Shown: positions 22,286-35,421, numbered from the stretch's first letter. The stretch: 64,000 nt of DNA from Agapetus fuscipes (GCA_951799405.1 OX637345.1:5890001-5954000), one strand, 5' to 3'. The notes: generated from the sequence alone by a model not told the origin. Made by a program: numbers and translations.

Positions 22286-24364
22286 ACTTTAAAAAAATAT
22301 GTCTATGAAATCCTAGTTTAAGGTAAAAGCAATACTGCAACACTAGACTTGTTTTCTTTAAAATCAATTACTTTTATTAAATTATATTTTGCCATAAAGA
22401 TTTTATGAATTTATAATAATAAAAATTACTACTTTTGCTAAATATTGCATACTAAAAAAACAATAATAAGTAATGTTTTCTTAAGTACAAATTATTACAT
22501 AGAACTGTTAATTATATTGATTGTTAACGTTAAAAGTATATTTTTATGGTGTATTTAAGTTTTAAATATGTAGGTCGACCGTTGGATGTTGAAGGTTTCT
22601 TTTTAATGGATCGAGTAACAGTATGAATACTAGAGCTAGTGTCTTGATGTCCATCAAAAAGCAAGAACTATATTATTTTGGGTAAATTATGAGAAATGAA
22701 AAGTATTCTTTCCTGCTGCTCATTAAACAGGAAAAAATTGAGGAAAACAAACTCCAGATCAAAGAAGAATATAATTTGATTATTTATGTTTTTAAGAAAA
22801 CATAAATAATCAATCAATATGAATTTTCACAGTTTTAATACACAAACCATAAAAAATATAGAAGAATATAGTTTTTGTCTATCGGCTTCCTTTCTAAAAT
22901 TACTATGCAAAAAAATAGTTGAAATGTTTTTGAATAGACTTAAAAGAATATTTATTTTCTGTTGAAATCACATAGATTTTGGACTAATAGTTATTAAAGT
23001 AACGATTCGATGTGACAACAAATAATTCTGATACAAATGTTTCCGCGCAAGATCGACCGGCTGATTGTTGCCGTCATAGGCTAGATAATGGCTAGATATA
23101 ATATAGGCTAGATATAATATAGACTAGATAGAACGGAGTAGCTAGAAACCAGAAAAGTGTAATTGCAATAAAAACATTTTTTAAATGCTTTAAGAGTGGT
23201 TTATACCCTAAATCTGCTCACCAAATAAATCTGCCTAATTTTATTTTTTTTAATCTTCAAAAAAATACAAAATATATATTATGGTAAAAAAAAAATCGAA
23301 ATAAATTCAGTACTTCCATTTGTCTCCAAGACTTTTGACATTATAAAGAAATTGACCCGGTATGAGACTAAGCAATGTATAGTTTAGTAACTAAAAAGAA
23401 AAAAAAATCCAAAGCACTGGGCCGGCTATGAAAAAGGCGCGATCAAAGAATTTTGCTTTATTAGATCGTTATGGAACAATCAATTTATTCACAGCAGTAC
23501 TGCTTGCAGATCACGCAGATCTTAATGCCAGCCGTTTACCCTCCACTGTGTCCATCTCACAAAGCTCTGAAATGTACCGCGGGGCAACACACTGTATCAA
23601 TTTAAGGACAGTTAAGACCCCATAGAGCGAATACGTCCAAAACAGTGTTCTGGGTTTTAAATGTCCATTATGTTTACTTTTTTTTTTAAATCTGTTACTG
23701 TCATAATAAAATAAAGAAATGTATACTTTACAGATTGTCCGTTTCCAAAAATGATAAAAGTTATTTGAATTCTGTCAAAATGTACACAAACTTATGAAAT
23801 ATTACGAAAGAATGCTATCTGGGTTCAATGAATAACTTGAATTTTATGAATGAAAGTATACAAAAAATATATATGAATAGTAAGTTTATTAATCAAACTC
23901 AAAGTTGACCGCATTTTTTTTTCGTGATAATGCATGTTAATTTAACAAAATACAACAAATAAAACAGCTCCGAAAAATCCATACAATTTTGTTAGGCGAA
24001 AAGCTACAGAATAAAAGCGGCTGTTTATTTCGTTTCAACGACATTCGAGCTTGAGATGCAGAGCTGAGAGCACGTCCCATTGTCTAAGAAATTTCCGGCG
24101 CGCGAGCTTACGCATACAACACCCGATTTTGACGTGTGTGTGTGAATCCATTGGCTCACGCACCAGGGTCGCAATCTTTAACTTAATGGGTTTTTTTCTT
24201 GATTTAAAAAAAAATTATCGATAGTTTTGAAGTTGAACCATTCTTTTTTATAAATAGTTTTGTGAATTAAAATTGTCTTCACCAACCAAATTTGTCTGGA
24301 TAGACAATAACGCGGCAAGAAGCTTCACTATATGTGTAGCTTAGTTAAGTTGAGTTGATCATAT
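22286..24364. other. 5' flank of gene C, mostly unassigned
   Basis: AT-rich intergenic DNA between C and D. At 22774-22813 there is a small hairpin (TTGATTATTTATG and its complement), followed at about 22816-22845 by the palindrome tail motif GAATTTTCACAG...TTAATACACAAAC. A 3' scrap of SINE-T1 (CACCAAATAAATCTGCCTAA) lies at 23218-23240. No gene is recognised. Confidence 0.4.
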
Positions 24365-24600
24365 ATTTGTGTTCTTTAACTTGTAGGTTGGCATGTGGCT
24401 GACCACCCATGCTGTAAAAAATGTTTTTACTTGCCAATGTCACCGTTATTTCAGAGAAAGTAAAAAAAAAATGTATGTAGGTACACATGCAACATGTGTA
24501 AGCGTGAATTTAGATGTGCCTGCATATTATAGGCGTGCATTAAATATGAATAAGCCTTGAATGTCAATACATCTTTGTAACAGAGATCGAATAAGCTATA
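24365..24600 (+). repeat. DR250 dispersed repeat, diverged
   Basis: TTGTAGGTTGGCATGTGGCT, GACCACCCATGCTG, a degraded middle, then GTACACATGCAACATGTGTA and CATCTTTGTAACAGAG. Confidence 0.7.
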
Positions 24601-24634
24601 TTGAAAACGACCAAAGTCCGTCGATATTGAAAAT

Positions 24635-24910
24635 GAGGCAACTCTGCAGAGGCTCTGGCCACCCCTAGCGGAATGGTGACAGAGTTACAGTTACAGTCTG
24701 TAATAATCTATAATCGAAGTTGCAAAGCTAAATTAACAATCAAAACTCGTATCAAATGCATGCCCACAAACACGTGTTAGTTCGCGCTTACAAATGCTGA
24801 ATGTGAACTTACAAATAAAAACCAAACTAGAAAATGAACAAATAAATAAAGTGGAAATATATCTACAGAGGTACTGGCCACCCCTAGCGGAATAACGACT
24901 GGATACAAGT
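24635..24910 (+). mobile_element. two short non-LTR retrotransposon 3' tails
   Basis: At 24643-24695 and again at 24860-24908 the block AGAGG...CTGGCCACCCCTAGCGGAAT recurs with a following (GTTACA)-type end. Between them (about 24700-24850) is a minus-strand DR250 remnant (GTTGCAAAG, ATGCATGCCCACAAACACG). Confidence 0.55.
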
Positions 24911-24944
24911 CGCCACCCGAAAAATATTGAGAACTAATGCTGTA

Positions 24945-25262
24945 GTCCGGTTGGACCGGTCCGTAGTCCGTAGTGGCAACACTTCGGACTCGTAAATGGA
25001 AGGTTGTGGATTCGGATCCCAGCGGAGCACAAAAATATACCATTTATATTTCGAATGTGCTCTTCGCTGAGTTGAAAAATTCATAAACCTTTACCAAAGA
25101 CCGGTCACTGAAAGGTCCATCCAACCTTACAACAGCTGGGTCTTGCTTGAGAATTGGCGCTTTCTACAGCGACGACCAAGCTCGCAGAGGGCTCTTGAGG
25201 TGTGATACACACAAAAACAGCGCTCACCAAATAAATCATCCTAATATTATTATTATTATTAG
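24945..25262 (+). mobile_element. tRNA-derived SINE-T1, full-length copy
   Basis: The head is GGTCCGTAGTCCGTAGTGGC with a B-box-like GGATTCGGATCCC. All body blocks are as in the 18512 copy. The 3' end is AAATAAATCATCCTAATATT and (ATT)n. Confidence 0.88.
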
Positions 25263-26257
25263 TCATTTAGGGCGTTGCTTAAATTACAATTTTAAAACAT
25301 TAAATAATTGGTAAGATTTCTAATAATGTAGAAAATATGAAACTCTTTTTTTAAATTAGTTTTCGGTGAACGAGGAGTAACCCTGTGCAATAGAAATTTA
25401 TGAAAGGGACATCGCCATCCCAGATCTGTACACATATAGTATAATTTGAGGCAATGTAACATTATTAGTCAAAATAAATGACACCAAAAATCATTTTTGC
25501 GTGCAAAACTTGTAGTTACCATATCACGTCAAAGTAGAAAGGGACAAACATATTTCTGTCTCACGGCTCACATCTACCAGACAGAGAGAAAAGTATTGAA
25601 CACAAGATGTTGTGACACACAATGCAAAAACTAATCTTTTTTGCCTTGTGTGTCACGACATTTTGTGCTCAAATCTTTAATCCTTAATTTATACTTTCAT
25701 TGTACTGTTATGTGAGACATGCCTTTTATTTAGATTTCGAGAATGGAGAGCAAACCATAACACTAGGTATATATAGCGCTCAAAACTCACCGGCGTTTGA
25801 GGACGGTAGCCTCTTAAGCAGACCTTATACTCAATCCTTTCTCCAAATTTAAGCCAGTAAAGCTGGTCTCTAAATGTAGATAAGGACCCCGATGTGATCT
25901 ATTCCATCAAAGTAGGACGGCCTGCAGTGGACCGTTTGCGTAGTTAGAATGGACGATGTCAACCCCATTAAATGCCTAGCACTCTCAACACAACAAATAG
26001 TCTAAAAGAGACCAGTAAAGCCCAAAATACGATAGATGGGCTGTGTCAACGCAGATACAGCGAAAGCTAAGAATCTGTAAAGCTGAGGTGATGAACAGCC
26101 AGGAAAAGAGGAAAAATTTTGATTCAGCCAAGGTCCACCAAGGCCAATCAAACTCATAATGATGGTTAAAGGTCAAAGACCAAGCTCTAGAATTGTGTTT
26201 ATATCTAGATAAAAATAGGGTTTGAAAATAATTCATCAATTTTTGTTGTCAGTAGTT
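25263..26257. other. spacer 3' of gene D, unassigned
   Basis: No recognised gene. A region near 25850-26180 has a broken plus-strand frame (VGRPAVDRLRSLEWTM...) that might be a retroelement relic, but I cannot place it. Confidence 0.25.
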
Positions 26258-26263
26258 TTTATT
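26258..26263 (-). other. polyadenylation signal of gene D
   Basis: AATAAA on the minus strand about 20 nt past the gene D stop codon. Confidence 0.55.
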
Positions 26264-26283
26264 TTTTTTAAAAACACATTCAA

Positions 26284-29200
26284 TTACTTTCTTGCTTCGT
26301 TTACCCATTTAGTAACCAGGGTCTTAATTTTTTCTTTGGCTTCTCTAAGTTCTTTGATATCAAAAGGTGAAGTAGCGTACATATCAGCAGAATGAGAAGA
26401 CCCATTTATAAAGATGGCTGGAGCATCATCAGAAAGGTTTTTGGTGACACCAAGACCGTGCCAGGGGTCTAAAGATCCATTTACGAAGACCACTTTCGTG
26501 ACATTAGGATGTATACCACCAAATCGATCGTTGAGACCTTTGGCGCGACTCACTATCAATTCACGGTTGAATCTGAAGCAAAGTATAAACAATTTATAAA
26601 CAAACAAATAGTGATGGCGGTAAAGATATCGTAAATAGAAGCGCAGGGCAAAAACAAACCAAAATGGAATAATGGAAATACTGAATCAGAGGGGTACAAT
26701 CAATTTGTGGATATTATAAAGCACGGAATCTGAGCATATTTTTGTGTCAGTAGCTCCGATCTTCATCAATGGGCCAATAATCAGGACCTAGAGTCATATG
26801 ATACCTTGAAGTGTTTCTCAAAATTTGGGTTATCTTACAAATTGTATTTGAATGGGAGTTTTGTAGCATCCGTTCAGGTAACAACGGAACACAAGGGCTC
26901 GGGCAAACACCCAATGGGACCCTGCGCAAAGTAATGGAAAGACCCAGATCAAGATAGCTTTAAGAAGTGGTAGCGGATTGTGTGGCTGGAGTATGGGACT
27001 GAAGGAAAAAGTTTTTGCAAAGCTGGCAGTAGTTGATTAAGGAAGCCAAGATTTGTGCCAGGCCTTCGCGCAAATCATAGGATGTGGCTGGTTTTCTATT
27101 ATTTTTTACTTTTGTTAATGATTTGGTCCTAGTGCCTAAAACATGTAGGTTGCCATCAGAATTCTGAGGGTCAAGGATATTTGATAGTCTCAGAAGATGG
27201 ATCAAGGTACATCTCTACGTCTAGTGAACAAAATCGCACTTAGAGTGACATGGTGTCACGAAACAGCATTAAAAAAGTCATCAATTTCATCATCAGCATG
27301 TAAGACGTAAGATAAGAGTACGATCAATTCATCATCCAAAGATTACTTTTTTCCCTTTCTTGTTGTTCAATCCACTACCCACAACGAGTCTTGCAAGCCC
27401 ACCTTCGTTGCTTCAATATACGATACAAAATTAAAAATGCATGAAATATTATTTTTAGCAGATCAAAGCATTAATAAATGGTATTTAAGAAACAAAAGAA
27501 AACTTACTCCTTTCCAAAAGTATCAGGACAAAGGTGGTCAGCAAAGAATGAAAACGGTGTGTTATCTCCAAATGGCTGTTTCTTTGATGTTGTAGAATAA
27601 AAATAAGCAACCTCAGAACATCTGTGATAATAAAATATACTCTCGAAGCCCCAAATTCGACCTGAAAATTATTTACGAGTATTAAACTAAAATTAAAGAA
27701 AATGCTTTTAATTTGTACCCCATTTTTCTTCGCTATTGCATTTCTTACACAATTATATAAATAAATAAAACATTTTGGACTTCCTAGATTTGTCCCAATT
27801 GCGAACACAATTTTTTTTAAGAATTGTCATTTCGGACAAAATTTTTCGTAGTGACTAAAAAGTGGTGACTTACTTATATGCGTCACATTTCGCATATTCT
27901 TTACAACATTATCATATTCTTCAACCTTGAACCCTCGTTTAGATGTCGAAACAAATTTAGCTATCCGCAATTCTGGACTACCATTTGATGGGTCGACTAG
28001 AAACCTACATAACTCTTGAACTGTAGTTACATTTTCAGCATACTGAACTGTTTTCGAAATGGTTTCAATAATGCTGAAAAAAAAAGACTGGATATTCAAC
28101 GGATTTTTGGTGTTGATGGTATTTTCAGCTCTGAAACAAATAAAAAGTATTTCAAGGAAAATTTCCAAAAAAAATTCAGTTATGTTGTATGGTCGATATG
28201 TTTTAAATACCTACTTGAACATATCAGACACCTTTTTGACTCCATCTGGATTCTTCAAAAATTCCTCAAGATTCTCGATGCCTTCTTTTATGACGTCAAC
28301 ACATTTTTGTGAGCCTTCCGTTACTAAAACATTGTTGATTATCTCCAGATATCCTAAAATAAACTCCATATTAGAGCTTTTGAAAGTTTGCTCACAACGA
28401 ACTGTCGACAATATTGTTTATTGTTAGAGGGCGATGATACAAGACTTGGGCTGAATGTTAAATTTTTTGCTGTCCATCAGGAAATCTTCAGAATTTCCTT
28501 TTTAATTCCTATGAGTGATTATCTGAATGCGCCTGCCAAATCACAAAGCAACTGAAAAAACTTTCCAGGAGTTGTATTGTTTCTGCATGGCGTTAAGATG
28601 AGGGCGATTGTTATTTTTTTGTTAATGGGGATGAATCACAAAAGCTGCGTTTGTGGATTGGCAATTTGCGGGTGAGTTAGATGAGAATCGAACAAGTGTT
28701 GACCTTTGTCGGTGATGTCAAAAATCTAACTAAAGTATTTTCTGCACAAGACCACCAAGACAAAAGTGGCGGTGCAAAGAAGCAAATCCCTAAAATCAAC
28801 GATGCTTTTGATTATTGCAACCAAATGTCGTAAAACAAAATAGGGCGTCAGATGCTGAAAAAAGGTCAAGTAGCCTCAACTCCATAAGTGCGATAAAGAA
28901 ATTGAAGATTATAAATGCTCAGGAAGATTACTTACTAACAAACAGTGAAGCGATCATCAAGGAAGCAAACTACGGACGACAACCACGGCGAGAATTATTG
29001 CAGGACAAATTGGCAAATATATTTTGTGTCTATATCTATAACCACAGATATAGAAACAAGGGAAATAAAAATAAATAGAAAAATCAAATCAATCTTAGGA
29101 TTTAGAAAAAAATAAGAAAGAAACACATCATGATGGCAAACAGTAGAAACAAACGCATATGGAGTAAATGGATCATACAAACGACAGCTGTGATATGGTT

Positions 29201-32200
29201 CAATCATTGAATGTAAGCAGATTGAAACATTTGACCACATATATACAGTGATTAGACCATTGGAACATGGAAAAGATAGATGATTAAGTGTGTAAGAAAC
29301 AGGGTAAGATTGTTGGACGAAGTTGTTACACACTGTGGTAAGGCAGGAGTATGGACCTGGAGGAGATAGGCTTAGGATAAACAGCTCTCTTTAAAATCGG
29401 TTAGGAAAGACAAAACCTATTTGCAGGATGTCGTGTCAGGGATGATTTTGTAGAAACAATACCATAATAGTCAGCTACAGCTTTTATTGGTGCACTTGAA
29501 GCCACAGCTGCATCGATGAGGTCAGGGTATGTCATTTTTGCCCAAACACACAACATGCCAGCGTATGATCCTCCAAAGATCACAACCGGACTGTTGGCAA
29601 ACCTTTTCTCAGTCTTCAAGGTGCGAATCAATTGGGCGATATCAGCCATTGTCTGATTCACGTTCATATACTGCATGATATCCGGGATTGAAGGATTTCT
29701 GGAAAAAATACATAGCCAGTTGCATAATATATACACATTATCTCACATTTACATGTTCTATATTTTAATCATGGTTGAAATCTTGCAGAAGATTAAAAGT
29801 GAATGATGATGATGATGATGACTTGGTATAGCGCCGTTTCGTGAAGAATGTCACTCCGAGGGCGCTTTTTGTGCTATCGCGGCGAAGTAGTGTGTCTTGA
29901 GGGTTTTTTTTAAGGTTTTCCCTGGATTTTGATGCTCGAACTTCTGGTGGCAGCTGGTTCCACGAAGAAGGACCCGCAACAGCAAACGCACGATTGCCAA
30001 ACACTGTGGTTAATTTCCTGGATGGCTCGTGCACCAACGTTTTGGAGCCCCTCTCTGCCGAGCGCAGCGTCAGTCCTTTCTCCTGTATAACCTTCGGTCG
30101 CACTAGTTCTTGTAAGTACTGACAACCAAGTAAAAGTGAACTGACAACCTTGATGATCACAGAAAAATAAGTATATATGATATATCGATAAATGCACTAC
30201 ATTATTTTAAAAGGTAGCTTGTCGCTGGAATCGGTGCCTTACTGTTGCACCAACCTCCAATCAATATTTAATGGACAAATCAAATTTGATTGCTTCATTC
30301 TGGTAAGGCCCTCGGTTAAATATTTTTCAGGAGTGGGTAAAAATATGATGAACGTTGAATAGGAAATATAATTTATATCAACTGATTTACGTGTATGCAA
30401 CCAAATACTTGATTTGAAAGGTTAAAATCACACCTAATTTTGATTTTTGTCTGATTGGAGCTTGGTGCAACAGGCCCTTAGAGTTTTGCTTAAGCAACTG
30501 ATAACATTTAAGTATAAAAAATACAATAAATATAAAAAACAAAACCGTGATCTTCTTCGATATATATTTTGTCCAAAACATTGCGAAATAAGTATTTCCG
30601 TAGACTTAGCCTCACGTCCACAGCTCAAAGGCCTAGCAATTGATTAGTTACTAGGGGTGTTGAAAGAGGTGACGCAGTATAAATTTGAACACTGATTATA
30701 TTGTGAGTGTTATTAGTTGATTATTTTAATAATTTTCTAATGTCTCTGGCCACCCCTAGCGGAATGGCGACAGAGTTACAGTCTAAAGGCCCCTGCACCC
30801 AGAGTGGAGAACTTCAACACCGTTATTATCAAATGAATGGCCGTTCTTGATGAAGTGGTCCACCATCTCAGAGTACCCAGACAAACCCCTAAATACTGTA
30901 ACGAAAGGATTTAAATAGGTATGTAGGGAAAATGAAGAACATAGGAAAATTTGAATATGGAAGAGAAAAAACAAAAGAGGATCGACAATGAGAAAAAAAA
31001 GGATTGCTTGCTTGGCTTCAGAGCCACAGGCTTGTGTAAATTATGATAAAAAATATTGTTCTGTTTTGTAAGCATTCTGATGATGAATAAAATAAAAATG
31101 TGTTATAAAGTTTTTGCTCATTATCCTCTTTTATAATTGATACCTATTGCTCTTGCTCTCAGCTCTCTAGCAAGACTCATAATAATCTGCGATGGAAAAA
31201 TCTTTGGAGCGCGACTTTAAATCTTGAAGTAGATTTTCAACAGATCTTGTTGAAGATCTGAACATCATCGTATCATCGACATAATCATCCGCACAAATTG
31301 GCTCTAATCTAATCTAAGTTGCAAAGATATGTTACATTGGAGATGCACATTACATGCATTCCCACAACCAGACACGTACAAGTTCGCGCTTGCACATGCC
31401 TCATGTGACCCCACAACATAAAAACCAAATCTCAAATGGGTATTCACCCTGCAACTCTTGCCGTCCTTCCCTCTAACAGGGGTGACATTGGCAAAGTGAA
31501 CAATTTTTACAGCATGAGTGGTCAGCCGCATACCAACCTATAAGTCAAAGAGCTCAACATAAAAAAAATGTCACAATACTCTTTTATGTTTTTTCAGATT
31601 AGTTTAGTACAGTATTTTAGTAAATTTTGATATAATGCTTACTAACTTGATGGGCTGGCTTTCTCCGTAGTATCTGTGTTCATTTGCGACCAAATATCCT
31701 CCAAGAGAGCGACCAATATCGACCATCACACTGTGTTTTAGAAATGCATCACTTAGAGCCGTCTCTTCTCCAACTAATAAAAATATCGGCCCATCCTTTT
31801 TGAAAAAATGTTCATTCAGCATGTAGCGCTAAAATCAAAATAAGTAATAAATAAAGCCAATCAAAATTCCAAACGGGAGACACCTGAGATTTTGGTAAAT
31901 AAAGAGGTGTATGACACTTGTCAGTGTCACGAAACTGTAATTCTGTCGCCATTTCAATTAAGGTGGCCAGAGCATCTGCAGATTTGCCTCAGTTTTTTTT
32001 TCATCCTTGTATACCTCTTTACACTCATTTATATTTTTATATCACCTTTTTCATACGCTTCCTTCTTTGACATTCGCCTTGTATGTCCCATTCTTTCACA
32101 ATTTTATCAATCAGATCCATTCATACTTTTCTCGGTCTTTCTTTTCCCAGTTTTCTCTGTATATCGACACTATAGAGGCAAAACTGAATAAGCGCTGGTT

Positions 32201-34661
32201 CACTGATTTGAGAAATCGTGGATAAATAAAATATACTGTGTGTGACTTCTCACAGTACCTACTCGTAAGCGAGTAATTATAAAAAGTGCTGATGTAAAAG
32301 TCCTATCTAAGTAATCTAAACTAAGCTGCAAAGATATAAACATTAAGGACTCACATTTTATGCATTTTCACAAGCAGACTCTTATAAGTTCGCGCTTAAA
32401 CATGCCGCATGTGGACTTACAATATAAAAACCCAAATCTCAAAAAAACATATACCCTGCACCTCTTGCCGACCTTCGTTAAAAAAGGGGCGACATTGGCA
32501 AAATGAACCATTTTCTACAGCATGGGTGGTCAGTCGCATATTAACCTTTAAGTCATGGAACATACACAACAAATAGTTATTTATGCCACTGCCAAGTAAT
32601 GATAGTCTTTTTAACACGAGTGCTAGTTTGTGCTAGTTTGTACAATAGAAAGCACGAGTGTTACAAAGACTAATTACGTGCAGTGGCATACAATACTTTT
32701 TCTACGACCATGAGAGAATTAACAAAATAGTGAATAATAGTCATTATAATGTACTCGTCCATTTGAAGTAATTAAAACCTTACCTTTGTCAAAACGTGTG
32801 ATTTATCATTCCCTTCGATTATCTAATCTAACCTAAGTTGTAAAAATAAATTATATTTAGGTTTCATATTGAATTCATGCCCACAAGCCGACACATATGT
32901 ATAAGGTCGCGCTTTTACATCCTGCATATAAGCTTAAACATTCAAACCCAAAACTCAAATAAACATATGCCCTGCAGTTGTATTGGCAGGTGAACCAAAT
33001 TTGTACAGCATAGGTGATCAACCTCATACTCACCTATTAACCAAGTAACTTTTTGAGTTTGTTTATTTTTTGCGGTGAAATTTTTTGTATTGTTTTCCTT
33101 TCAAGCCTTTTATTTTCCATTGAAAAAAGGAAAGCTTTATTTGGAGCAATCCGATAAATAAATTCGATAAATTTTAGCACTATTAACAATTTTTATTTGA
33201 CTCTACACATAAAATATACTTATTTATTTTCATCTGAACAGGGCTGAAAGTCTCATCACCACGGTAATTCCTACCTACCGAATATCACTAATATTGTATG
33301 AAGCCTAATCAGCTGATCGCTTGCGGCCATCTTGGATTGACAGGTCTTCATACCCCCATACAAGGTTGACATTTGAAATTAAAAAATGGTTCCAATTCTG
33401 ACAATGCGCATGCGCACATGTTCATTTTAACACGGTTACCGGTTGCATAATGTAACATTATGCAACGGGTGTAGAAATGTATGGCATTGTGATTGCGTTA
33501 GCCGTTTTGTAATTAGTAAATTACCAAATGGGAGTAGAAAAATATATTTTTGAAATCAACAAATAATATATTTTTTAGGGTGGATTTATTAACACAGTGA
33601 AAGTCCATTTTTAATTATTTAAATTTTTTTAAATGGAAACAAAGTTTTAATTCACTTATTTATGTATTTCTTTTTTGCTCGAATATTTTCGCCTAATGAG
33701 GCATCTTCGGGAGCAGAATAGTTAACTATAACTATTCTGCTCCCGAAGATGCCTCATTAGGCGAAAATATTCGAGCAAAAAAGAAATAAATAAGTGAATT
33801 AAAACTTTGTTTCCATTTAAATTTTTTAAATAATCAACAAATAATAGTATATTTAATTTTTTTTTTTTTTCTAAAACGTTGTTTTATTTTCACAATAATA
33901 TTTTCTACCTCAAGTACTTTCGACCTTCAATTTTCGGGTCATTATAAGAGTGACTCTTGATAATGACCTGAATATTGAAGGTCGAAAGTACTTGAGGTAG
34001 AAAATATTATTGTGAAAATAAAACTACGTTTAAGAAAAAAAAATTTTTTTTTAATAAAATGAATTTTCACTGTGTGAATACACAAAACCTACAAAATCTA
34101 ATAGTTTATTATAAATGGTTCTCAACACTTTAACATAATACAAAATTCTGATTTAAAAAAAACCCTAGTCCTAGCCTCCAACATTACAGATCAACTTGTC
34201 TCCTGTCCTTACATCCTTCTTTCATTTCATACAGTGGCATAACCTTCTTGACACAAGCTATAAACTATAGGATTTTCCCACCTTTGTAGTGTTTTCTCTC
34301 CTATAAAATTAAAAAAAGATCCATTTATCTGAGAAACTCAGGTTAGCGCGATTTGTCACTTATTAAATTTTACCCTTTAAGTTATCAATATACATTTTTG
34401 TAACTCTTTCATCATCCATTCTTTCATAAAAAAGAATAGGAATTTAGATTGTTCATGTCTTACCATTTTCCATTTGGCATTATTGTTCTGGTTGAAATGA
34501 TCTACAGGGAGCTCCAGCCACTTTGTCACCATATTAGTTGCATCGGCTTCACTGTCTTGGGGTGGAAGTAAGGATGGCCGTTGATGATAAGAACTCTTGA
34601 TCAAACCATTTACTCCCAAAGATGACACCAAGAAAAGTAGACCCACCGCTGAGCAATGCAT
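26284..34661 (-). CDS. S28 serine peptidase gene D (complete)
   Basis: Seven minus-strand exons: 34661-34464, 31828-31647, 29698-29463, 28353-28215, 28130-27874, 27661-27508 and 26572-26284. They join without a break into 484 residues. Start ATG at 34661 opens a hydrophobic signal peptide (LLFLVSSLGVNG region, residues 8-19). Family motifs: LPVDHF in exon 1; VANEHRYYGES in exon 2; nucleophile Ser171 in FGGSYAG; Asp424 in NGSLDPW; His449 in SSH. The 154-nt exon 6 (SRIWGFESIFYYHRC...) and exon 4 (GYLEIINNVL) make it the closest relative of gene C in this window. Introns carry a CR1/L2 tail, a MITE, DR250 copies and SINE-like debris. The likely product is a secreted or lysosomal proline-directed peptidase; substrate unknown. 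Confidence 0.92.
26640..27300 (+). mobile_element. CR1/L2-like 3' tail in intron 6 of gene D
   Basis: The end TGGTGTCACGAAACAGC...TCATCAATTTCATCATCAGC (27250-27298) matches the 3' terminus of the element at 42745-43345. The upstream part is too decayed to translate with confidence. Confidence 0.4.
28440..29400. other. intron 3 of gene D, unassigned, with a small open frame
   Basis: A plus-strand open frame from about 28815 to 29078 encodes a lysine-rich, charged peptide without a motif I recognise. It might be a transposon relic. The rest is AT-rich. Confidence 0.25.
29780..30145 (-). mobile_element. CR1/L2-type retrotransposon 3' end in intron 2 of gene D
   Basis: The minus-strand frame ends a reverse transcriptase: RPKVIQEKGLTLRSAERGS, FGNRAFAVAGPSSWNQLP, then a 3' UTR containing CACGAAACGGCGCTATACCA and a (TCA)n/(ATC)n tail at about 29800-29822. 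It is the same family as the element at 42745-43345 on the other strand. It is truncated at the 5' side. Confidence 0.75.
30242..30477. mobile_element. PIF/Harbinger-like MITE in intron 2 of gene D
   Basis: The right end is GCTTGGTGCAACAGGCCC followed by TTA; the left end is CTGTTGCACCAACCTCC preceded by TTA. The outermost GGGC of the left inverted repeat is missing. TTA trinucleotides on both sides (30239-30241, 30478-30480) fit a 3-bp target duplication. It is about 85% identical by eye to the MITE at 45373-45612. Confidence 0.75.
30745..30785 (+). repeat. LINE 3' end scrap
   Basis: Contains CTGGCCACCCCTAGCGGAAT followed by GGCGACAGAGTTACAGT, the terminal block of the retrotransposon family also seen at 24643 and 38275. 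Confidence 0.5.
31304..31557 (-). repeat. DR250 dispersed repeat
   Basis: Minus-strand copy: TCTAATCTAATCTAAGTTGC, GACACGTACAAGTTCGCGCT, CTTGCCGTCCTTCCC and GGTCAGCCGCATACCAACC. It ends about 90 nt before exon 2 of gene D. Confidence 0.85.
31930..32175 (-). mobile_element. non-LTR retrotransposon 3' end
   Basis: Reverse complement contains a GRPRK-like coding relic ahead of a block ending CTCTGGCCACC...GGCGACAGAATTACAG. It is the minus-strand counterpart of 38090-38350 and lies in intron 1 of gene D. Confidence 0.6.
32306..32568 (-). repeat. DR250 dispersed repeat
   Basis: AAGCTGCAAAGATATAAAC, CACAAGCAGACTCTTATAAG, AAACATGCCGCATGTGGAC, ending GGTCAGTCGCATATTAACC. Confidence 0.82.
32822..33050 (-). 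repeat. DR250 dispersed repeat, diverged
   Basis: CTAATCTAACCTAAGTTG, CATGCCCACAAGCCGACAC and CCTGCAGTTGTATTGGCAGG. An internal deletion removes most of the CTTCCCTGAAACAGGGG block. Confidence 0.7.
33585..33840. repeat. snap-back palindrome, family 1, near perfect
   Basis: The left arm (about 33614-33724) and right arm (33729-33834) are nearly perfect reverse complements around a 4-nt loop (ACTA). Each arm carries GCGAAAATATTCGAGCAAAA or its complement and a GATGCCTCATTAGGCG hairpin. The tail motif TTAACACAGTGAAAGTCC lies on the left side (33590-33607). It is in intron 1 of gene D. Confidence 0.9.
33866..34095. repeat. snap-back palindrome, family 2
   Basis: Arms share ATTTTCACAATAATATTTTC, ACCTCAAGTACTTTCGACCT and their complements around a centre near 33953-33960. 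The right side continues into the tail GAATTTTCACTGTGTGAATA (34062-34081). It lies only ~30 bp from the family 1 palindrome at 33585-33840. Confidence 0.85.
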
Positions 34662-35420
34662 GATTCTGAAAAAATATCAAATGTAAGGAAATAAGGTAAG
34701 GTAAAAAACTCATACAAATATCTCTATATAAACTGTTTACAAAAATATTGTTACGAACTAAGGATTTAAAGTACCCACGCGCGCCTGAACATGTACGCTA
34801 GTGTGTAGAACAATCTGTCTCTAGTGTGATGGTAGTTGTAAGATATATAGAACGGCGGTCTGGTATGAGCGAGAGATCGAATGATCTGGAATATATAAAT
34901 ATATATATATATATTTTTTTAATAGGACAACAAACAGCGTTACAGAAGAAATATAGAAATAACAATTAAAGTACAATATGGCCAATTATATGTTGCCACG
35001 GATATCAAGTTTAGAAATATGGAAAGAAGTACAATGCAAGAATGATCCCTTTTGTACCTTTATATACGGGCTGCAAAGGGCATCAGTGGGTTAGTCGCTC
35101 CAAGCATTTTGCCGTGAAGAACAATAATACGCATAGATTATCAACTTTTGTAAATTGTGAACCAAACAAAAAACCGTTACAATATCACATCAGCGTTTTA
35201 ATCTAAGTAAACTAAAGAAACACGAAAAATATAAAAAATAAATTAACATTTCTGAAGCCATAGCTCTGTCACCATTCTACTGAGGGTGTTCAAAGACTTT
35301 ACAGATTTGCCTCCATTTCTTCTTATTCTTGCATACCTGTTTTAATTCATCTTTTTCATACATTTTAGTTTTTTTTTTTAATTATAAATTATCATCAATT
35401 GTCTTTGTTCCTTTTCCTCT
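34662..35420. other. 5' flank of gene D
   Basis: No gene is recognised. At about 35262-35370 there is a minus-strand relic of the LINE 3' end family (GCTCTGTCACCATTCTACTG, TCTTGCATACCTG). Confidence 0.35.
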
Positions 35421-35421
35421 A

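Noticed and set aside
28815..29078. Small gene in intron 3 of gene D
   Set aside because: A short charged open frame without motif, paralogue or splice signals. Kept only as unassigned.
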